A stretch of 55,433 bases of DNA, from positions 1 to 55,433 of the IMG/VR virus record IMGVR_UViG_3300043449_001455. The stretch is one strand, 5' to 3'. Positions 28,829-37,360 of the stretch are shown here, one piece after another. The position numbers and the translations under genes are program-made. The DNA comes from a virus. Numbering within the stretch: position 1 is the first letter of the stretch; the number at the start of each line of letters is the position of its first letter. Below the pieces are notes generated by a model. It saw nothing but the letters and a program-made list of their open reading frames with translations. It did not search any database and was not told the origin of the DNA.

Positions 28829-31545
28829 CAGTTGGTGTAGTTGATCAGGCTGGATGCACGCCAGCGGGTGCCGCCGTCATCAGTGACGAACAGGAACAGG
28901 TGCGTCTTGCCGGTGGTGAGTGTCGGCGCCGTGCCACCGGGCCACTCCACACCAGAGAACCATGTGATCGTGCCGCTAGTGTGCGTCAGCTCCAGGGTGA
29001 AGCTGTAGGCCCGGCTGGCCGGAACATTGCTCACCGTGAAGGTCGAGGCGCCGTTGATCGTCTTGGTGAAGTAGTTGCCGGTGCTGCAGTCGATATCCAG
29101 CGCCGAGACGGCTACCACCGTCTGGGCGTAGGTGCCGGCCACGTCGAGATCGGTGTTGGCTGCCGCGCTCGATTGGCCCACGGCCAACGCACCCGTGGTG
29201 GCGATGTTGCCGCTGGTGCCGATCGCCGTGCTGCCGGCGATGGTGCCGGAGGTGATGGCGCTGCCGCTGACCTTGCCGGCGGTGCTGATCGTCGCCAGCT
29301 TGCTGTCGGCGATGGCGGCCGATGCGTTGATGTCGGCGTTGACGATGCTGCCCGTGAGCGCCAGCTTGCTGTAGGCGATCGCAGCTGAGGCGTTCACATC
29401 GGCGTTCACGATGGCGCCGTCCGCGATCATCGTGCTCGTGACGGTGCCGGTGTCACCCGTCGTCACCACGGTGCCGGTCGCTGCCGGGAAGGTGATCGTG
29501 TTGGTGCCGGCCACGGCCGCCGGCTGGATGGTGATGGTGCCGCTGGTGGAGCCCGGCAGCGCCACGCTGCTGATGCCGGTGAGCGCTTGGTTGGCCGAGC
29601 TGCGGTTCAGCGACAGCGACGTGGTGCCGAGGAACGTGGTGCCGTTGAAGGTGGCCGTGATCGTGCCAGCCGAAAAGTTGCCGCTGCCGTCGCGGGCCAC
29701 GATCGTTGAGGCCGTGTTGGCATCGGTCGCGGTGGTGGCGCTGTTGGCCACCTTGCCGGCGGTGCTGATGGTGCTCAGCTTGGAGTCGGCGATGCTGCCG
29801 GCCAGCATCGTGCTGGTGACCGTGCCGGTGTCGCCGGTGGTGATCACCGTGCCGGTGGCATCCGGGAAGGTGATGGTGCGGTCGGCGGTTGGATCCACCA
29901 CCGCCAAGTAGGTCTCGTAGGCATTGGCCGTACTGCCCTCGAACGCCAACGATCCCGTGGTGCCGATCAGCAGCTCGCCGGTGACGGTGCCGCCAGCCTT
30001 GGCCAGCTTCTCGTCGTCCAGCTCCTGCAGCGCCGTCTGGGCGTTGGTGGCAGCGATGTTGCCGTAGGGCGTGAAGCTGATGTTTGAGGCCGCCTGGCCG
30101 GCGATAGCAGACGAAACGTCGATCAGCTCCCAGCTGGTGCCGCCTGAGACGATCATGTCTGGCGGGGCAAGCGATACGGCCGGGGCCGGTGCCACGCCGG
30201 TGCCGCTGTCGGAGACGACGAGGTAATAGCGCAGGTTGCCGTTGGAAGCGTTCGGCAGCGAGGCATTGGCCACCAGACCTGCGGCAGTGCCGGCCTGCGT
30301 GACCGACTTCACCTTGTTGGTGCTGGCGTCGTAGGTGCCGCCATAGATCAGTTCACCAGCGGTGATGGTGATCGGCTGCCAAGCCGACCCGTCGTAGAGG
30401 TACAGGTCGCCGTTCAGCGCGTCGAAGAAATACTGCCCCTGGAAGTCCGGGCTCGGGAAGGTGACGACGCCGGCAGTCGAGCCAGCACCACCGAACTTCA
30501 CCGTGGCTGAGTTGGCCAGCTTGGCGCCGGTGATGGCGTTGTTGCCGATCAACGCGATGTCCAGCGTGCCAGAGGTGATCTTGCTGGCTGCCAGGTTGGG
30601 AATGTCGGTGGCATCCAGTGACGCCCCGCCCGTGACGTGGCCCTGCGCGTCGTAGGTGATCTTGGTGTTGGTGGCCGCCGTGACGCTGTTGGAGTGGTTC
30701 AGCACGCCAGCGCCGGTGACTGCCAAGCCGGTGCCGGGATGCACCACGCCGTTCACGCTGGCGGTGGCTGCTGGCAGATCTGAGCCTTGGATGGCCCGCC
30801 CGCCCGTCACCAGGCCTTTGGCGTTGAAGTTGACGACCTTGTAATCGGAGAGGCTCGCGGTGACATCGTTGTCCACCTCGACAACGCTGCCATCCATGCG
30901 CAGGCCCTCGCCGTTCACGACCACCGCACCCTTCGTGGTGGTGGTGGCGGTCGGCAGGTCGGTGGGGTCGATCGTCCGGTAGCTCGGTGCTCCACCAGCG
31001 CCGGTGGGGCCTGCGAGGAACTGATTGGCAGCGCCGGTGGCATCCAGTGTTGCCGTGATCGCCACCGAGTCGCCGGTGGTCGTCACGTTGATGTTGACGA
31101 TGCCGCTTGCGTCGCCCGCAATCGCGTTGATCGAGCCGGCGGCCTTGAAGCTTTGCCAGGCGCTGCCGTCCCAGCAGTAGACCTTCAGATCATCGGTGTC
31201 GAGGGCGAGTTGGCCGACGTAGGCACCGGATGCTGGCAGCACGGTGACCAGATCCACCGTGGACTCGTTACCGAGCTTGGCGGCGGTGACTGCATCATTC
31301 GCCAGCTGCGTGGTGCCGATGCTACCGCTGGCAATCGCGCCGCCCGACACGCTGCCGCTGTTGAACAGAATCTTGCTTTCGGGGATGGTGGCGTCAGCGA
31401 TCAGGGTGACGCCGTATCCGATGGCGTCTTGAACCGTGATTCTCTTGGTCTCGCTCCCCGAGATGTCGACGACAGCCAGCAGGTCGCTGCCAGCGAGGTC
31501 AACGCCGGCCAGGGCCGCAAGTTCTGAAATCTTTAGATCGGCCAT
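28828..31545 (-). CDS. Long repetitive tail fibre
   Basis: 905 residues. MADLKISELAALAGVDLAGS opens a small N-terminal domain. The remainder consists of repeats such as ADGAIVNADVNASAAIAYSK and DTGTVTSTMIAD, with several near-identical copies, typical of trimeric beta-helical fibres. The C-terminal 100 residues are different (beta jelly-roll-like) and would contact the host. The internal DNA repeats make this gene prone to recombination and copy change. Confidence 0.82.
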   Translation of the reverse strand: MADLKISELAALAGVDLAGSDLLAVVDISGSETKRITVQDAIGYGVTLIADATIPESKILFNSGSVSGGAIASGSIGTTQLANDAVTAAKLGNESTVDLVTVLPASGAYVGQLALDTDDLKVYCWDGSAWQSFKAAGSINAIAGDASGIVNINVTTTGDSVAITATLDATGAANQFLAGPTGAGGAPSYRTIDPTDLPTATTTTKGAVVVNGEGLRMDGSVVEVDNDVTASLSDYKVVNFNAKGLVTGGRAIQGSDLPAATASVNGVVHPGTGLAVTGAGVLNHSNSVTAATNTKITYDAQGHVTGGASLDATDIPNLAASKITSGTLDIALIGNNAITGAKLANSATVKFGGAGSTAGVVTFPSPDFQGQYFFDALNGDLYLYDGSAWQPITITAGELIYGGTYDASTNKVKSVTQAGTAAGLVANASLPNASNGNLRYYLVVSDSGTGVAPAPAVSLAPPDMIVSGGTSWELIDVSSAIAGQAASNISFTPYGNIAATNAQTALQELDDEKLAKAGGTVTGELLIGTTGSLAFEGSTANAYETYLAVVDPTADRTITFPDATGTVITTGDTGTVTSTMLAGSIADSKLSTISTAGKVANSATTATDANTASTIVARDGSGNFSAGTITATFNGTTFLGTTSLSLNRSSANQALTGISSVALPGSTSGTITIQPAAVAGTNTITFPAATGTVVTTGDTGTVTSTMIADGAIVNADVNASAAIAYSKLALTGSIVNADINASAAIADSKLATISTAGKVSGSAITSGTIAGSTAIGTSGNIATTGALAVGQSSAAANTDLDVAGTYAQTVVAVSALDIDCSTGNYFTKTINGASTFTVSNVPASRAYSFTLELTHTSGTITWFSGVEWPGGTAPTLTTGKTHLFLFVTDDGGTRWRASSLINYTN

Positions 31546-31566
31546 GTCAGCTCAGCGAGTTACCCA

Positions 31567-32457
31567 TCAGCCTTCTTGAAGCAGGCTAGCAGTCGCGTCT
31601 TGATCGAGACGGATGTCGTCGCCTGCCTCCTGGAGGATCTTGCCGTCACTTTCGGTGAAGACCCGCAGCCTGATCGGCCCGGTCGTGATGAATTCGGCAC
31701 TCATCTCGACGATAGTGCCGGGGGTGAATTGGATTGCGGAATTGGTCAGCACTCCATTGATGTCGTACCAGATCTGGTCGTTGGCCTGCTCGGGCACGCC
31801 AGATGGGTTGTATTCATCGGTCTTGAGAAACAGTTGAGCCCTGAACTCACTTCCGACTTCTGTTCTTAATGCGAGCTGCAGCAGGTATTGCGCTGTCTCA
31901 TATTCGCCGTTCCCGCAGCAGTCCTTGTAGTCCCACTGGCAGCTCACTCGGCCAGAGCCTGACATCAGCGACGACCACTGCGACCTGAACTGGTCTGACA
32001 GTGCCGTGACATCAACCGCCTCGCGCTGAGTGCTCAGCTCGTAACCTGTAATTGATCCGAGGATCCGCTGCTGCGCATTTGCGATCACAACCCGGATCGG
32101 GATGTTGGTGACGATGCTATCAAGCGCGATGGCGTTGACGCTACCGCCGTTTACGGCATTAGCGAAACTGGAGTACAGCCTGATTCCGCCAAGCTCATCG
32201 ACATTCACGTACCACTTGCCGTTTGACTGCTTCGTACCGCTTACCCAGCCCGCTGTACTGACCCAATCAAGAGTGGCGTCATTTGTGCTTGTGATTTCGA
32301 CCTGGTCGCCGGTGATCAGGAAGCCGCTGTCGAAATCAAACGAAAACCGCTTCTTGGCCGCGTTCACATCCGATGGATTAACGACCGATTCCACGAAGCC
32401 TTGGTCGGACTTGCGCTGCAGGATCAGCCTGCCAAAGGTGCCGAGATAGACAGCCAT
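31567..32457 (-). CDS. Tail-tip structural protein, hypothetical
   Basis: 296 residues. The N-terminal MAVYLGTFGRLILQRKSDQG resembles the start of tail-tube-fold proteins. The C-terminal part (MSGSGRVSCQWDYKDCC, then YLLQLALRTEVGSEFRAQLF) resembles a second such domain, so it may be a tube-like tip ring or adaptor. One-base overlap with the gene upstream. Confidence 0.6.
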   Translation of the reverse strand: MAVYLGTFGRLILQRKSDQGFVESVVNPSDVNAAKKRFSFDFDSGFLITGDQVEITSTNDATLDWVSTAGWVSGTKQSNGKWYVNVDELGGIRLYSSFANAVNGGSVNAIALDSIVTNIPIRVVIANAQQRILGSITGYELSTQREAVDVTALSDQFRSQWSSLMSGSGRVSCQWDYKDCCGNGEYETAQYLLQLALRTEVGSEFRAQLFLKTDEYNPSGVPEQANDQIWYDINGVLTNSAIQFTPGTIVEMSAEFITTGPIRLRVFTESDGKILQEAGDDIRLDQDATASLLQEG

Positions 32458-32888
32458 TAGATACTCGCTGCTGTGAGTGCGCCGGTGGCCTGGAAGGAGA
32501 TCTGCGCCGAGACGATTTCACCCACCGATGCGCCGATCGATACGCTGTTGATGTAGGCCGTGAGGCCGATGTCGTTTAGGTCGCTGCCATCGGCCAGCCG
32601 CAGCGTCAGACTCACTGTGTCAGCGGTCGTGACGCCGCCCGTGCCAGTCTTGACGAGCTTGCGAAGCAGCGTGCCAGCGTCGATATTGCCGCTGTCCGCT
32701 TTGTAATAAATCAGAGCCGCCGTGCCCGCAAAGCTTTGCACACCTGGAACGAATGAACGCTGGTTATCGCCCAGCGTGGTGGACTCCAGCATCTCAACAT
32801 CCGCTTGGATGCTCCAACTGGTCACCTTGACCAGCTCGGCACCAGCTAGCAAAAGTTTGCCATCGCGCCCGGTGTAGACCTTTGCCAT
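32457..32888 (-). CDS. Tail-tube-fold structural protein
   Basis: 143 residues, MAKVYTGRDGKLLLAGAELV, then WSIQADVEMLESTTLGDNQR and VPGVQSFAGTAALIYYK. This is the pattern of tail tube/baseplate-tube proteins in cyanobacterial prophages and cyanophages. It is separate from the main tube gene at 42780, so it may form a distal ring. Confidence 0.65.
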   Translation of the reverse strand: MAKVYTGRDGKLLLAGAELVKVTSWSIQADVEMLESTTLGDNQRSFVPGVQSFAGTAALIYYKADSGNIDAGTLLRKLVKTGTGGVTTADTVSLTLRLADGSDLNDIGLTAYINSVSIGASVGEIVSAQISFQATGALTAASI

Positions 32889-32909
32889 GATGAGCCTCCT
32901 TCCGTCAGT

Positions 32910-33278
32910 TTAGAGAACAGCGACCAGCGACACCTGCACAGTGCTGCGGCCTGGTCTTACGTTGCTGACCTCCGGGGGTCCGGCATAACGCCAGGAATTG
33001 CCGGCTCCGGTGTTGAAATTTACGGATTCCCAGCCAGCGCGAGTGTCTGCATTGATGTCGAACGTGCCAAAGGTGCCTCGCACTTCCTCGTAGTGCTGCA
33101 CGAAATCGTTGGCCTGAGTGTCGAGGATGTTCTCGTAGGACAAAGACAGCTCAGCGCCGGTGCGACGACTGCCGTAAAGAATGCGAGTTTCAACGCCCGA
33201 CTGCGACCGAAACGTGCGGATCGGATAGTCGCCGGCATTGAACGACCGGGAAGTTGGGCGTAGGGCGGGGAATGGCAT
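32910..33278 (-). CDS. Minor tail protein
   Basis: 122 residues. MPFPALRPTSRSFNAGDYPI, then VETRILYGSRRTGAELSLSY and HYEEVRGTFGTFDI suggest a small beta-rich distal tail protein known from cyanophage-like tails. Two bases separate it from the hub gene stop. Precise role unknown. Confidence 0.6.
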   Translation of the reverse strand: MPFPALRPTSRSFNAGDYPIRTFRSQSGVETRILYGSRRTGAELSLSYENILDTQANDFVQHYEEVRGTFGTFDINADTRAGWESVNFNTGAGNSWRYAGPPEVSNVRPGRSTVQVSLVAVL

Positions 33279-33280
33279 CG

Positions 33281-36200
33281 TCAGCCCTCCGTGGTAAACG
33301 CTGTGGTCGAGACCGCATCAAGGGCGATGAGGCTACGGTAGCTGCTGTCAGTGGGGAACTCGCTGGCCGCGATCTCAACCATGCCATCCTCGTCGAGCGA
33401 CAGCTGCTCGATCTGGTAGACGTTGCTGCTGGTGGTGGCGGTGGTCACGGTGAACACGCTGCCGAACAGTGCAGACTGGTTGGTGGCTCCGTTGCTGACC
33501 GTTAGCGTGCCGGTGGCCACCGATGTTGCCGGTGGCCTGTAGTAGATGATGTCGTAGGTGCCATTGGCCAGCGGGCTGATGGAGGTGAGAACCCCGTCGT
33601 CGCCAATCACGCCATTGTTGGCGCCGCTGTACGGGTTCGCCTGCGTTACCACTCGAATGAAGTTGCCCGGCGCCAGATTGAGGCCGTAGGGGCTGGTCTT
33701 GAACTTGACCGTGTGAGTGATGCGCCGGCGCACCGACAGCAGGAACTTGGCAGCCAGCAGCGCATGGCCCCGGCTGGTGCAATATTGCGTCAGGTCGAAG
33801 GACTCGACCTTGTGAGCGGTGGAGCCCGCCTCGTTCCAGCGCACGGTGAGCGTCTTCTCCTCAGGCAACTGATTCTTGGCGCCCTGGCGGTAACGCATCA
33901 CGGCCTGGATGCTCTCGCGTTCCTCGCTGCCGAGGTAGTCGATTGAGAATGACTCCTCCACGATGTTGCCGCTGGTGAACAGCGCACTGATAGGCACCGC
34001 TGCTGTGCTGATCGCACCACCAGATGCGGTCGGCAGCGCCGGCACAAGGCTAAACAGCCCATCAGCTACCACGAAGTTGCAGAGAAAGAATGGCGCGATC
34101 TGGGTGATGAAGTCGCGAATGTTGGTTGGCTCTGCAATGGCGCCGTCAAAGAACAGGCTGTTGGTGCGCAAGAACTGCGCGGTTGACGCGAAATCGCTTG
34201 TTTTGATCTGAGACGGAGAGATGATCGTGCCTGCTCCTGCGGTGCGGTCAGTCAGCAGGTAGTAGACCAAATCACAAAGCAGGTTGCTGGGGCCAATCGT
34301 GCCGGCTTCTGTAGGGTGAAAGCGCGTGACGGGTATTCCATCGTCCTTCCAGATGCGGATCTGATCCAGTGATGCGTAGGTGCGGGATGCCTTGAGCGCC
34401 AAACAGGACGTGACTAGGTTGTCGTAGTCGGGCGTCGTCGGATTGATGATGATTTCGTTCACATAGCTGACCGCGTGCTCAGGCGCGCTTTCGTTGCTCT
34501 TGTTGAGCAGGTTGCCATAGAAGCTGACATCGGCCAGTTGACTGCTGCTTTCAAAGACGCGCGCGTAGCCAGCGCCGTTCTGATTCAGGGTTGCCATCTC
34601 TTCATTGAACTCGACATCACTTGCTGACACGAGCTTGGCGGACGCCTGCAGTGTGATGTTGCCGTAGCGAGTGGCATAGGTTTGGGAGAGCAGCGACTGG
34701 CCGCTTGCCGAGTAGCGGGCATCCAGCTGCCACATGTAATCGGTCGCGGCCATGTGGCGCACCACATCAGCGCCAGAGCGCGGGACAAGCCGAAACTCAA
34801 ATTGCCGCTGCGTTGGGTGAACAATGCGGATCTGGTTGTAGATGTCGGTTGGAGCTTCTCCCGTTACGCAAAGGTTTTCGAGGTGCTCCCACGGGTTGTC
34901 AGCACCGTCCAGCCCGGTGCCTGCAATCTTTATCTGCAGGGCAAAGCAGGACGTGCGCTTGAAGTAGAGCGACATGGTGCCGCTAGTCAGCGCCATGCGG
35001 TCTTGCTCCGCCTTGCGGAACTCGTCAGGAGACGGCAGCGTGGCAAAGTTGCACAAGCCGTTGGCGCGATTCCAGACCTGCGACTTGATGCCGATTTCGG
35101 TAACGTCGCAAGCACGCGTATTGCGCACTGTCGCAAACTGAACCTGCGTTAATGGGTAGTAGGCAATCGGAGCTATAGTCCGATCATCTTCCCAAATGTC
35201 GCGGCGCAGCAGATCGCGGCGAATGAGGCCGATCTGACGACGCTTGTCGGATGTTCCCAGGATTTCAATGCAGCGAAGCGTGATCTCTTGCGTCTGGCCC
35301 TTTTGCCAAATCGGCAACAGTCGGCTGACCACCTTCCACATCGTGTAGCCAATTTGGAAGGTTTCACCTAGCTGCAGTTGACCATCGACCGCCGCGCACT
35401 GGCTGTCGATTTCGCTGTTGATGTCATCGACCTGCGTATTCTTGGCGTTGGTCGTGTGATAGTAGGTTTTTGGGATCCGGTCCGGGTAGATCGTAAAGAC
35501 GCAGGTATCGTTCACCGCGACATAACGCGTTTCAGTTTCAGGGCCACCCGATGGGATGAAGTAGCTGTTGTGCTTGATGATGCCCATCTTGCGGCTGTAG
35601 CCGCGGCCTATGCCCCTTTGGCCTTGCTGCTTGATCAGCTCGCGGTCGGCCTGAGACGCAAAGCTGTAACCGTAGCTGCCGGCAATCTTTACCCGGTCAA
35701 TGCACATCTGCCCGTTTGGATCGTCGGCCGTGTCTGGGACTCTCGGGATGCCAACCAGACGCCAATTCACCCGGTAGTCAGTGCCGTTGTAAATCGGCGC
35801 ATAGACTCCAAACTCGACATTGGAGCTTAAGGAGAACGCGTTGCAGAAAGCAAAGGCATTGGCGCCTGGCCGCGTACCCACCTCCAGCACGTCGTCCGCC
35901 TTCTCGGGGTCGCCGCTGTCGTTGGTGGCGCGGGTGCCGTAGCGCAGGTTGCTGCCCTTGATCCGTGACGTGCCGTTGAAGCTGCCGCTCTTCCAATAGA
36001 AGGCGTAGGTGTGCTCGAAGGCGGCATCCAGCGGCGTGTTGCCGAGGAAGATGCCGGCAAGGTCTGGCTTGTCGATGCCGGCGGTGCCGACGCCCTGCTC
36101 GCCGACCACGAACATTAGCTTGGCGCCTTGCTGCTTGCCGTAGCTGAAAGCGCGGGACCAGACCAGCTTGGGGGAGAACAGCATCCCGCCCGTGGTGCCG

Positions 36201-36646
36201 GTGTAGCGGCCGAACAGGATCGGAATCGGTTCGCCGTAGGTGGCAAGCTGGGCCTGCGTGTCGAAGCCTGTGGTGGGCGCAAAGGCTTGCAGGCCCTCGC
36301 GGTTGGCCAGTTGCTTTTGGCGGGTGCCCTGATCGGCGGCGATACCCTTTGGCTTAGGGATCAGCAGAATGCTGGCAGCCGTGCTGGCAATGCCAATCAC
36401 CAGGCTGATGATGGCGATTGTGCCGGGGTCCATCCGCACATCGGGGATGTGCTCGTAACCAGCCGGACGCGGCTTGGCTCGCTTTACCGCCTCGCTGACG
36501 AAGAACCGGTACTCATCCTCAGTCAGTCCAGCGTGCGCAATGAGCTCGCGCTCGAACGGAAGCAGTGGCAGTCGGTGACGCTTGACAGTGGGCACCAGGC
36601 CACCTGCTCCAGCTGTCGGTTGATGTAGAGGATTCCGCTCTGCCAT
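33281..36646 (-). CDS. Central tail tip / host-recognition hub (gpJ-like)
   Basis: 1121 residues from 36646; a GTG at 36595 (VPTVKRHRLPLLPF) may be the true start, because conserved-looking sequence begins there. An early hydrophobic stretch (TIAIISLVIGIASTAASILL, about 76-95) is gpI-like. The remainder carries large beta-rich hub domains with LAGIFLGNTPLDAAF and repeated FN3-type strands near the end. It occupies the J position after L and K. It probably forms the tail tip and contacts the fibres. Confidence 0.82.
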   Translation of the reverse strand: MAERNPLHQPTAGAGGLVPTVKRHRLPLLPFERELIAHAGLTEDEYRFFVSEAVKRAKPRPAGYEHIPDVRMDPGTIAIISLVIGIASTAASILLIPKPKGIAADQGTRQKQLANREGLQAFAPTTGFDTQAQLATYGEPIPILFGRYTGTTGGMLFSPKLVWSRAFSYGKQQGAKLMFVVGEQGVGTAGIDKPDLAGIFLGNTPLDAAFEHTYAFYWKSGSFNGTSRIKGSNLRYGTRATNDSGDPEKADDVLEVGTRPGANAFAFCNAFSLSSNVEFGVYAPIYNGTDYRVNWRLVGIPRVPDTADDPNGQMCIDRVKIAGSYGYSFASQADRELIKQQGQRGIGRGYSRKMGIIKHNSYFIPSGGPETETRYVAVNDTCVFTIYPDRIPKTYYHTTNAKNTQVDDINSEIDSQCAAVDGQLQLGETFQIGYTMWKVVSRLLPIWQKGQTQEITLRCIEILGTSDKRRQIGLIRRDLLRRDIWEDDRTIAPIAYYPLTQVQFATVRNTRACDVTEIGIKSQVWNRANGLCNFATLPSPDEFRKAEQDRMALTSGTMSLYFKRTSCFALQIKIAGTGLDGADNPWEHLENLCVTGEAPTDIYNQIRIVHPTQRQFEFRLVPRSGADVVRHMAATDYMWQLDARYSASGQSLLSQTYATRYGNITLQASAKLVSASDVEFNEEMATLNQNGAGYARVFESSSQLADVSFYGNLLNKSNESAPEHAVSYVNEIIINPTTPDYDNLVTSCLALKASRTYASLDQIRIWKDDGIPVTRFHPTEAGTIGPSNLLCDLVYYLLTDRTAGAGTIISPSQIKTSDFASTAQFLRTNSLFFDGAIAEPTNIRDFITQIAPFFLCNFVVADGLFSLVPALPTASGGAISTAAVPISALFTSGNIVEESFSIDYLGSEERESIQAVMRYRQGAKNQLPEEKTLTVRWNEAGSTAHKVESFDLTQYCTSRGHALLAAKFLLSVRRRITHTVKFKTSPYGLNLAPGNFIRVVTQANPYSGANNGVIGDDGVLTSISPLANGTYDIIYYRPPATSVATGTLTVSNGATNQSALFGSVFTVTTATTSSNVYQIEQLSLDEDGMVEIAASEFPTDSSYRSLIALDAVSTTAFTTEG

Positions 36647-36909
36647 GTCACACCGAATGCCTGCGTGTCCTGCCGAAACAGAAGCACATCACCATCGTAC
36701 CTAGGCTCAGGAACTCTGCGGCCCCAGCCAAAAAGATCGCGAGTGATTTCGCGCCAGCCGGCCTGATACCAGTCGGGCTTGAAAGGCGGGGCAGGGATCC
36801 CCAGCCGATCGAGCACCACGTACACCAGGTGGATGCAGTCGATCTCGCCGTCGCTGCCATCCGCGCCGCGGCGATATTTAAGCCCGACCAGGTCACTGCA
36901 GTCGCACAT
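36523..36909 (-). CDS. NlpC/P60-like tail-tip peptidase (gpK-like), His motif altered
   Basis: 128 residues. GEIDCIHLVYVVLDRLGIP supplies the NlpC/P60 cysteine. DGDVLLFRQDTQAFGVTWQS is where the catalytic His (HVGI-type) usually sits, but FGVTW has none. The fold therefore appears kept and the triad broken, or the His lies elsewhere. It overlaps the hub gene by 124 nt in another frame and the L-like gene by 17 nt. Confidence 0.7.
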   Translation of the reverse strand: MCDCSDLVGLKYRRGADGSDGEIDCIHLVYVVLDRLGIPAPPFKPDWYQAGWREITRDLFGWGRRVPEPRYDGDVLLFRQDTQAFGVTWQSGILYINRQLEQVAWCPLSSVTDCHCFRSSASSLRTLD

Positions 36910-37360
36910 TGCTGGTCACCGGCAACGATCCGATGAGCTGCTGCGTCAGTCGGCGCATGGGAGCGTCAGCGCCCACCGCGTCGAGCACTGTGTTCAGCGT
37001 CAGGCTGAGCGATGCCTCATCCCATGATCCCTGCGCCACTTGGCCGACGTATTGGTGCATCCGGGTGCCGGTGGTGCGGTCGTCAGGATTCAGGGCCATC
37101 ACGTACACCGTGGCCATCCACCGTTGCTCAAGCGCCGACACGGCCCAGGCCCGGCTGAGGTCGTTGTTCGGGAAGACCAGCGAGGCTTCGGTGTTGTCGC
37201 CGTTGCGGTTGATCGTGACGCCAGAGAAGCCGAACGGCAGGAACTGATAGGACTGCCCCTCAAATGTGGCCGACTGCGCGATGTGGAAATTCTGGAATCG
37301 GTAGGTCACGTTGGTGCCGGCCAGCGTGAGGTAGTTGCCGATCGCAAGTTCAATGCTCAT
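36893..37360 (-). CDS. Minor tail protein (gpL/gpM-like, DUF1833 type)
   Basis: 155 residues. FEGQSYQFLPFGFSGVTINR, then TEASLVFPNNDLSRAW and a DDRTTGTRMHQYVGQV segment fit the distal tail protein family placed between tape measure and gpK-like genes. It is expected to help form the tail tip. 4-nt overlap with the tape measure stop. Confidence 0.75.
   Translation of the reverse strand: MSIELAIGNYLTLAGTNVTYRFQNFHIAQSATFEGQSYQFLPFGFSGVTINRNGDNTEASLVFPNNDLSRAWAVSALEQRWMATVYVMALNPDDRTTGTRMHQYVGQVAQGSWDEASLSLTLNTVLDAVGADAPMRRLTQQLIGSLPVTSNVRLQ

Noticed and set aside
28738-29911. Several open frames on the plus strand opposite the fibre gene
   Set aside because: They mirror the DNA repeats of the fibre, with monotonous Val/Ala/Pro composition and no recognisable motif.
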